A DNA stretch of 11,904 nt from Desulfatitalea sp. Lineage in GTDB: Bacteria > Desulfobacterota > Desulfobacteria > Desulfobacterales > Desulfosarcinaceae. The notes below the pieces were generated by a model that saw nothing but the letters and a program-made list of their open reading frames with translations, was not told the DNA's origin and ran no database searches. Position numbers and translations under genes: made by a program. The stretch is taken from NCBI GenBank assembly GCA_013041835.1, contig JABDRH010000306.1, forward strand, positions 1 through 11,904. Reading direction: 5' to 3'. Positions 9,401 through 11,904 of this stretch are shown one piece after another (the stretch's first letter is position 1; each line of letters opens with the position of its first letter).

Positions 9401-11441
9401 CAGGAGAGCGGCTGGTCAGATAAGGCACGATGACAACACGTCCTCCAAAAAGAAGCGCCCCCCAAATCTCCCAAACCGAAAAGTCAAAAGACACGGAATG
9501 AAACATGGTCCAAACATCATTCCGGTCAGAGTTGAACCATTTGCGGGTGGCCTCAAAAAGACGAACCACATTTCGGTGTTCAATCAGGACACCCTTCGGA
9601 CGTCCGGTGGAACCGGAAGTATAAATGACGTAGGCAAGTCCGTCGGGACCAGTGACATTTTCGGGAGCACGGGTCGGTTCCGAGGAATAGGCTTTTCCGC
9701 CCGGCTCCATCAGCAACATTTGCACCGAGGTGTCCGACAGCTTCTCCTTTAAGGCAGGCTCCGTCAGCACAATCCGTGCATTGGCATCGTTTAATACGAA
9801 TTCAATACGCTCCTTGGGATTAGCTGGTTCTATGGGTATATAGGCCCCACCGGCCTTCAATATGGCTAGCAATGCGACAATCAGTTCCTCGGAACGTTCC
9901 AGACAAACGCCCACACCTGCATCGCGGCCCACGCCACGGCGTCTGAGCAGGTGTGCAAGTTGGTTGGCACGACGATCGAGCTCAGCGTATGTTAGCCGCA
10001 CATCCCGATAAGAAACAGCCACGGCGTCAGGATTTTTGGCGGCGATGACGTCGAAAAGCGAATGAATGGTTTCCTGACTGGAGAAATCGTGTTGAATACC
10101 GAATCTGGACATGATCCAGTCATATTCCGTTGGGGTGCATATTGACAGCGCGTTGACTGATTCATCAGGCTTCTCGCACAGTTCCGTCAGGAGTTGTATG
10201 AGGTGTCCTCCCATATGTTCGATGGTGCTTCTCAGAAAAAGATCCTTTCGATATGACAACCGAAGGGTCATGCGCTCATGGCCTTGACAAAAAGTGACAT
10301 CCAGATCTGTGGCCACATGTCCGGTGGGTACCGGCAACGATAAGTCTTTGTCAGTTTTTTTACGGTGTGCAAAATGCACTTGAAAAATGGGGGTCCTGCT
10401 GGGATCGCGATCGGGCTGAAGCGCCTCGACCAGCGCTGCAAAGGGAAGATCACGGTGTTGTACCAACAGCTTAAGGTGATCGTCTACCTGGCGGATCAAT
10501 TCGTGTCCTGAAAGGTTATCTTCCAACGCGACCCTAAGAACCAGATCATTTTCAAACGGACCGGCAGCGGTTTTAAAACCTTTGGGCCGCAAATCCGCGG
10601 CCACACCGATTAGGATATCGGATTGCCTGGATATCCGAGCCAGGTAAGCGGCCAAAGACGCCATCACAAACACTTCAGCAGTCGTGGATTCAGTTTCCGC
10701 CGCATCCTTTAACGCCTTTAGCAGCCCAGCGGGTATTTCGATTTCGACATCATCCCCTGCTGAATTAAAAACCGGCGGCCGACTTTTATCCGTTGGCAAA
10801 TCGGCTTGGAACGAAGCACCCTGCAGATAGTTGCGGTAGAACGTCAGGTGTTTCTGAAGTTGGATTTGCCCATCCGTTAAATCCAATTCGGCAGCCCATT
10901 TAAAAAAGGTATCATCTGCCTGTTCAGGGCTCTGATTTGCATCGATCTCTTCAAGAAGACAAAATAGCGTTATTTCATCGGCGATAATCGGGTGGGCCAC
11001 GAGCAGTAATGCATATTCCCGCATGCCGCCAGAGTCGCTGCATATAAGCGCAGCACGCATCGAACCATTTTCCGGCAACACAAAGGGGATGTTCGCATTT
11101 TCAGTTGCATGCCTGGCGACGGCAACAGCCAACGCTTCGCCCGAATGTGCGTTGTGAATTTCAAATGGAATCGTCGTATCGGGTGAAACCAAGGCATATG
11201 GTTCCAGCGCATTAAATGCCAACCTCAGCACAGGATGTCTTCGAAGCGATTCATACAACCGACGCCTTACCGTTTGTTCATCCAAAGGCAAACTCAGCTT
11301 ACATGCGGCAGAAACCATCCGATGGCTTTGATCGTTTGACATCCGCCAGAGCATCCACTCCCTGTGCTGCAAAGGCGATTGCAGCAGCGGCCACTTATCC
11401 TGGATGCCAGATGATTCGGGGATGGTGGTCATTTTAAACAT
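3399..11441 (-). CDS. Hybrid NRPS-PKS megasynthase with fused aminotransferase: C*-A(Thr)-PCP-KS-AT(malonyl)-ACP-AMT
   Basis: This 2680-residue assembly-line protein builds one amino-acid plus one acetate unit and aminates it. Domains in order: degenerate condensation (about 18-440), adenylation (457-957), peptidyl carrier (966-1043, Ser1006), ketosynthase (1066-1490, Cys1238/His1374/His1414), acyltransferase (1593-1890, Ser1692, malonyl-type HAFH), acyl carrier (1985-2062, Ser2021), a Pro/Ala/Met-rich linker, and a PLP aminotransferase (2184-2635, Lys2464). There is no KR, DH, ER or methyltransferase. The KS-AT-ACP-AMT core matches MycA/ItuA and McyE-type synthases (family knowledge), but those start from acyl groups or phenyl-type starters, whereas here an A-PCP module feeds the KS. 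The inferred product is 3,4-diamino-5-hydroxyhexanoyl-ACP, handed to the C domain opening the next protein. The frame is intact throughout. The start is ATG 11441 or 11432; the TGA stop overlaps the next gene's ATG. Confidence 0.95.
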   Translation of the reverse strand: MFKMTTIPESSGIQDKWPLLQSPLQHREWMLWRMSNDQSHRMVSAACKLSLPLDEQTVRRRLYESLRRHPVLRLAFNALEPYALVSPDTTIPFEIHNAHSGEALAVAVARHATENANIPFVLPENGSMRAALICSDSGGMREYALLLVAHPIIADEITLFCLLEEIDANQSPEQADDTFFKWAAELDLTDGQIQLQKHLTFYRNYLQGASFQADLPTDKSRPPVFNSAGDDVEIEIPAGLLKALKDAAETESTTAEVFVMASLAAYLARISRQSDILIGVAADLRPKGFKTAAGPFENDLVLRVALEDNLSGHELIRQVDDHLKLLVQHRDLPFAALVEALQPDRDPSRTPIFQVHFAHRKKTDKDLSLPVPTGHVATDLDVTFCQGHERMTLRLSYRKDLFLRSTIEHMGGHLIQLLTELCEKPDESVNALSICTPTEYDWIMSRFGIQHDFSSQETIHSLFDVIAAKNPDAVAVSYRDVRLTYAELDRRANQLAHLLRRRGVGRDAGVGVCLERSEELIVALLAILKAGGAYIPIEPANPKERIEFVLNDANARIVLTEPALKEKLSDTSVQMLLMEPGGKAYSSEPTRAPENVTGPDGLAYVIYTSGSTGRPKGVLIEHRNVVRLFEATRKWFNSDRNDVWTMFHSVSFDFSVWEIWGALLFGGRVVIVPYLTSRSPVDFYNLVVAEQVTVLNQTPSAFRQFIQAEEECGSGDLALRLVIFGGEALEFESLRSWFERHGDQAPRLVNMYGITETCVHVTYRPVSQADLDSGIGASIIGVPIPDLSTYVVDERLQLLPPGIPGELVVGGAGLARGYHARPELTAERFVKDPFSSKEGGRLYRSGDLVRLLPTGELDYLGRIDFQVKIRGFRIETGEIEAVLRRSGLVEDVAVVPWRNRQDESLLVAYCVSDHPIDELRGAASVSLPEYMVPAYFVLVPSIPMTINGKVDRRALPDPQMHDQGAGTDFIAPEGELERIIAEIWCDVLGAEKVSVNQRFFDAGGTSLGAVQVITTLKHRLNRDIGVVALFEYPTVSSLAVHLGQSGKERPPEAVADASETVQAAGKAPIAIVGMACRFPGADNTDEFWRNLIAGKETISFFNDEELSDEIDPAERNHPAYVKAKGILNNYEQFDAGFFGISPLEAQVMDPQQRIMLELCWHALEDAGIAPGDKDRRTGVFVGMNWARYYQQNVLTNKELLAKFGGFNAALANEPDFLSTHVSFKLDLKGPSVNVFTACSTGLVAVAQACAALALGQCEQAIAGGISVSTPVKSGYLYQEGNMLSRDGHCRPFDINATGTTFNDGAGVIVLKRLDAAIADGDRIDAVIKGYAINNDGEQKASFTAPSVGGQVKVFKAALSRAGIDPQSVGFIEAHGTGTPLGDPIEVQALRQSYANDGRTEKTCALGSVKSNIGHAIHAAGIAGLIKATLAVKKNLIPPTLFFNKPNPKLELERTPFFVNRSSIQWPGPSPRRAAVTSLGVGGTNAHVVIEEYTEPAQEEEKKHDAVAGRSEIYPVLLSARSESGLERQIERYGHFFEKQASGFCLADAAFTSITGRKHFAFRAAATGRDAQDIVLRLKAKKGLLRGRAHEYRSSRIGFMFSGQGAQRVGMGQWLYEHHPAFRKVFDRGCEVVLEEEGFDIRVILFEADRRDESDLHIDQTRVAQPALFLLEYGLAQYLMARGCRPDLFIGHSIGEFTAAALSGVFAFEDAVRLVARRGALMQSMPPGRMLVVKSSAEDIRDYLGQDLCLAAVNAPGLCVLSGPAVQIEEARLRLTEKGMATTLLHTSHAFHSHMMAPIVAEFEAVVAAVPKGDLKIPIYSTKTGKLLSKEASVSTAYWASQLRMPVLFSEAVAGVSREHAGSSVAFVEVGPGTTLTTLVSHHRQLANVHAIAALPQAGADDRTHAVLSECVGKLWVNGYPVEWGKTFEAGNYKKIRLPGYAFSPDRHWLTKPAGNRTVDAVQPPSQTPNTAILQHQETQMAQEQHQKQMLLQLKSLLEDVTGYDLADMAEDVHFAEAGLDSLLLTQVATAIDQEFKIGITFRHLVESYTCLKDLSEFIAGKVPMKTQPTPQNPSTTAAPMKAQASPTGMPLTAAPIQMEGTGNSLQELVNAQLRIMQMQLQVLGGSAISLQAEGVPGVKQEPAASTARASEISKPAETEAGAEAKPKVRHTPGTRITREAYGIKLSAAQKAWIDDLMAQFQKKFAGSKAYTQKYRKIFADPRTVSGFNPEWKEIVFPIVTERSKGSKLWDIDGNEFIDTANGFGPIFFGHSPDFVTEAVKAQMDKGIETGPQSPIAGEVARLFCELTGNERCTFACSGSEAVIGALRLARTVTGRNKVVMFEGAYHGIYDEVINRPGRNFQALPAAPGIPRETTSNMIVLPWAEQESIEVIRELGSDLAAVLVEPVQSRRPEFHSPEYIRALREVTREIGAALILDEVVTGFRVHPGGIGKRFDVDADLSTYGKVIGGGYPIGIIGGKAKFMDALDGGFWQYGDASIPESGVTFFAGTFVRHPLCLAAAQAVLTKIKAEGQKLYDALEEKTGSVASEAKTFIARMKCDVTFEAFASIFYVAVPANAHWGHLLFAMMTLEGIHIQQYRPNFLTTEHSKADCAKILSAFKKSLAQLILNGLVEGDQVAAKKFLSGPGELPAGARLGKNAQGEPAYFIEDPDNKGAYLEVGKP
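3402..3524 (-). other. Conserved AMT-to-C junction tail at the protein's C-terminus
   Basis: Residues about 2640-2680 contain LPAGARLGKNAQGEPAYFIE and a DPDNKGAYLEV ending. Segments of this form normally bridge AMT to the following C domain inside one polypeptide in McyE-like proteins (from memory). Here the protein ends at this tail and the C domain starts a new protein, so the tail may now act as, or sit beside, a docking element. Confidence 0.55.
3413..3417 (-). promoter_or_regulatory. Ribosome binding site of the NRPS gene (GGAGG)
   Basis: Minus-strand GGAGG lies 10 bases before the ATG at 3402, inside the last codons of the upstream gene. It supports this ATG as the real NRPS start. It also means re-initiation after the upstream stop need not be the only route of translation. 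Confidence 0.75.
3537..4892 (-). other. Domain: PLP-dependent aminotransferase (AMT), class III / GSA-aminotransferase-like
   Basis: Residues about 2184-2635. Seen: the PLP-phosphate loop ACSGSEAV (about 2315-2322), YHG (2345-2347), LDEVVTGFR with Asp2436, which pairs with the pyridine nitrogen, and STYGKVIGGGYPIG with Lys2464 as the Schiff-base lysine. All expected cofactor residues are present. In MycA and McyE this domain converts a beta-ketoacyl-ACP to the beta-aminoacyl-ACP using an amino acid as amine donor. Here the ketone is next to a carbon that already bears threonine's nitrogen, so the product would be a 3,4-diamine. Confidence 0.92.
4893..5255 (-). other. ACP-AMT linker: Pro/Ala/Thr/Met-rich with internal near-repeats and a short Gln-rich helix
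   Basis: Residues about 2063-2183 form no catalytic domain. PMKTQPTP and APMKAQASP, then TAAPMK and TAAPIQ, are near-repeats suggesting internal duplication or simply biased composition. They are followed by a heptad-like Gln/Leu/Met segment (about 2104-2123, LQELVNAQLRIMQMQLQVL). An Ala/Glu/Lys-rich stretch comes next. Comparable flexible linkers with a Gln-rich helix sit before AMT in related synthases (from memory), so this is probably a tether letting ACP reach both the KS and AMT. Confidence 0.7.
5256..5489 (-). other. Domain: acyl carrier protein (ACP)
   Basis: Residues about 1985-2062 contain VHFAEAGLDSLLL with the phosphopantetheine site Ser2021. It holds the malonyl extender, then the beta-ketoacyl chain, during aminotransferase action. 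A Gln/His-rich stretch (about 1974-1990) leads into it. Confidence 0.92.
5772..6665 (-). other. Domain: acyltransferase (AT), malonyl-CoA type
   Basis: Residues about 1593-1890 show MFSGQGAQ, the nucleophile Ser1692 in GHSIGE, and HAFH at 1788-1791 with catalytic His1791. HAFH at this site marks malonyl-CoA rather than methylmalonyl-CoA selectivity (established rule). It is followed by the usual post-AT segment ending LPGYAFSPDRHWL (about 1937-1949). No methyltransferase lies between AT and ACP, unlike microcystin McyE, so the new carbon should stay unbranched. Confidence 0.92.
6972..8246 (-). other. Domain: ketosynthase (KS), hybrid NRPS-to-PKS type
   Basis: Residues about 1066-1490 begin with IAIVGMACRFPGADNTDEFW. 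The active-site Cys1238 lies in TACSTGL, His1374 in EAHGTGTPLGDP, and His1414 in GSVKSNIGH, so the catalytic triad is complete. Because a PCP precedes it, it should accept an aminoacyl thioester and condense it with malonyl-ACP, giving a 4-amino-3-oxoacyl chain. The ETISFFNDEEL segment near the start resembles KS domains in microcystin-type hybrid synthases (from memory). Confidence 0.92.
8313..8546 (-). other. Domain: peptidyl carrier protein (PCP)
   Basis: Residues about 966-1043 contain FFDAGGTSLGAV. Ser1006 is the predicted phosphopantetheine attachment site, with Thr in place of the usual His in GGHSL. It carries the predicted threonyl thioester and presents it to the following KS domain. 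Confidence 0.9.
8571..10073 (-). other. Domain: adenylation domain, predicted threonine
   Basis: Residues about 457-957 carry the ATP-binding YTSGSTGRPKG (607-617), SFDFSVWE (651-658), MYGITET (751-757), YRSGDL (843-848), GRIDFQVKIRGFRIETGEIE and NGKVDRR with Lys949. The ten specificity residues, aligned by eye to GrsA, are D653 F654 W657 N696 F724 G726 M751 V759 H760 K949, giving DFWNFGMVHK. The threonine code I recall is DFWNIGMVHK, which differs only at the 299-equivalent. It activates the amino acid as aminoacyl-AMP and loads it onto Ser1006 of the next domain. The domain call is firm; the substrate call is good but not proven. Confidence 0.85.
10122..11390 (-). other. Domain: N-terminal condensation domain lacking the catalytic His
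   Basis: Residues about 18-440 have the length and layout of a condensation domain, with SPLQHREW near the start, a central core motif, and a later IGVAADLRP...GPFENDLVLR stretch. The catalytic motif HHxxxDG reads H150-P-I-I-A-D-E156: the second, catalytic His is Pro and the final Gly is Glu. Amide synthesis as in canonical C domains is therefore not expected. It may be a vestigial, structural or initiation-type domain in front of the Thr A domain. The gene directly upstream is a glycosyltransferase rather than another module, so this may be the first module of the line (inference). Confidence 0.85.
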
Positions 11442-11445
11442 TCAG

Positions 11446-11450
11446 CCCCT
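11446..11450 (-). promoter_or_regulatory. Probable ribosome binding site of the megasynthase gene (AGGGG)
   Basis: On the minus strand, AGGGG overlaps the glycosyltransferase TAG stop. It sits 4 bases before the ATG at 11441 and 13 bases before a second in-frame ATG at 11432 (Met4). One spacing is short and the other long, so the start could be either codon. The protein differs by only three residues (MFK). The overlap with the upstream stop fits translational re-initiation within an operon. Confidence 0.45.
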
Positions 11451-11904
11451 AACGCCCTGTCTCTTTTTTGAATCCACTGATCACTCTATCGTATGCTTTT
11501 ACTGTTTTTTCGGCCACAACATCGGGATGAAATCGGGACAACGCGATTTCCCGGCCTTTTTCACCCATATGCGAACAAAGGCTTTCATCTGAAGCCAGTT
11601 GGATGATTTTATTCCCGATATCCGTATAGTCATCAGGATCCACCAGGAAACCGGAACGATTGTCTTCGATCATGTAGGGCATGCCGCATCGATTGGAAGC
11701 AATGACCGGCACACCAACCGCCATCGCCTCACTGATGGCCATGGGTGCATTTTCCTGCAGGGACGGCAATAGCATACACATAGCCCCCGCAAGCTCGGTT
11801 TGTAGCTGCTCCCTGCCAATGTGCCCTAAAAATACAATTTTGTCTTCAATCCGGTTGTCTTGTATGGCGGTTTTTACCTTTGACAAATAGACTTCGTTTT
11901 GGGG
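11449..11904 (-). CDS. Glycosyltransferase, GT-B fold, family 4-like (partial, N-terminus outside window)
   Basis: This is the C-terminal 151 residues of a glycosyltransferase. The reading frame stays open through the right edge, so the TTG near 11886 is an internal Leu codon rather than a start. Seen directly: a VFLGHIG strand-turn followed by an LPSLQENAPMAISEA stretch with the E-x7-E signature (visible residues about 51 and 59), then GVPVIASNRCGMPYMI and SGFLVDPDD. This is the nucleotide-sugar donor-binding half of retaining GT4-type enzymes, which transfer a sugar from an NDP-sugar to an acceptor. The substrate cannot be read from this half. The TAG stop lies 7 bases before the megasynthase ATG on the same strand, so co-transcription is likely. 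It could decorate the peptide-polyketide product, or it could be an unrelated envelope or exopolysaccharide enzyme at the cluster border. The family call is firm and the role is open. Confidence 0.9.
   Translation of the reverse strand, partial: PQNEVYLSKVKTAIQDNRIEDKIVFLGHIGREQLQTELAGAMCMLLPSLQENAPMAISEAMAVGVPVIASNRCGMPYMIEDNRSGFLVDPDDYTDIGNKIIQLASDESLCSHMGEKGREIALSRFHPDVVAEKTVKAYDRVISGFKKETGR

Noticed and set aside
10122..11390. Reading the first C domain as an epimerisation or heterocyclisation domain
   Set aside because: It is N-terminal to an A domain and lacks the DxxxxD signature of cyclisation domains. Epimerisation domains follow carriers and keep HHxxxDG. A degenerate C domain fits better.
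11449..11886. A complete small glycosyltransferase starting at a TTG codon at 11886
   Set aside because: The same frame continues without a stop to the window edge (PQNEVYL precedes), and the fragment holds only the C-terminal half of a GT-B enzyme, so the TTG is internal.

Overview
The window is the inside of a hybrid non-ribosomal peptide / polyketide assembly line. All real genes lie on the minus strand, so the biological reading direction runs from high to low coordinates. Coding is essentially continuous. The only non-coding DNA is 7 bases between the first two genes, and the second and third genes overlap by 4 bases. I see no promoter, terminator, RNA gene, mobile element or CRISPR array. 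The G+C content looks to be in the low to mid 50s by eye. A Gram-negative bacterium is my best guess, possibly of the Desulfobacterota type, but nothing here fixes the taxonomy and I hold this loosely.

Layout in transcription order: (1) the C-terminal part of a GT-B, family-4-like glycosyltransferase (11904 down to 11449, N-terminus outside the window). (2) A 2680-residue megasynthase (11441 down to 3399) with domain order C*-A-PCP-KS-AT-ACP-AMT, where C* lacks the catalytic His of the HHxxxDG motif and AMT is a class-III, PLP-dependent aminotransferase of the kind fused in mycosubtilin/iturin and microcystin synthetases. (3) An NRPS (3402 down past base 1) with visible order C-A-PCP-C, open at the left edge.

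How the parts work together (inference from motifs): the first A domain reads close to the threonine code (DFWNFGMVHK). The KS and a malonyl-type AT (HAFH) add two carbons. No KR, DH, ER or methyltransferase is present, so the product stays a beta-ketone until AMT turns it into an amine. The predicted ACP-bound unit is 3,4-diamino-5-hydroxyhexanoate, a vicinal diamine carrying threonine's side-chain hydroxyl. The next protein is predicted to condense it with glycine (code DILQCGMVWK) and pass the product to another C domain, so the chain continues to the left of the window. The split between proteins 2 and 3 falls exactly at the AMT/C junction, which is fused in cis in the known relatives, and the two genes are joined by an ATGA start/stop overlap. 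The main points of interest are the Thr-malonate-AMT combination, the degenerate first C domain, and the split junction.
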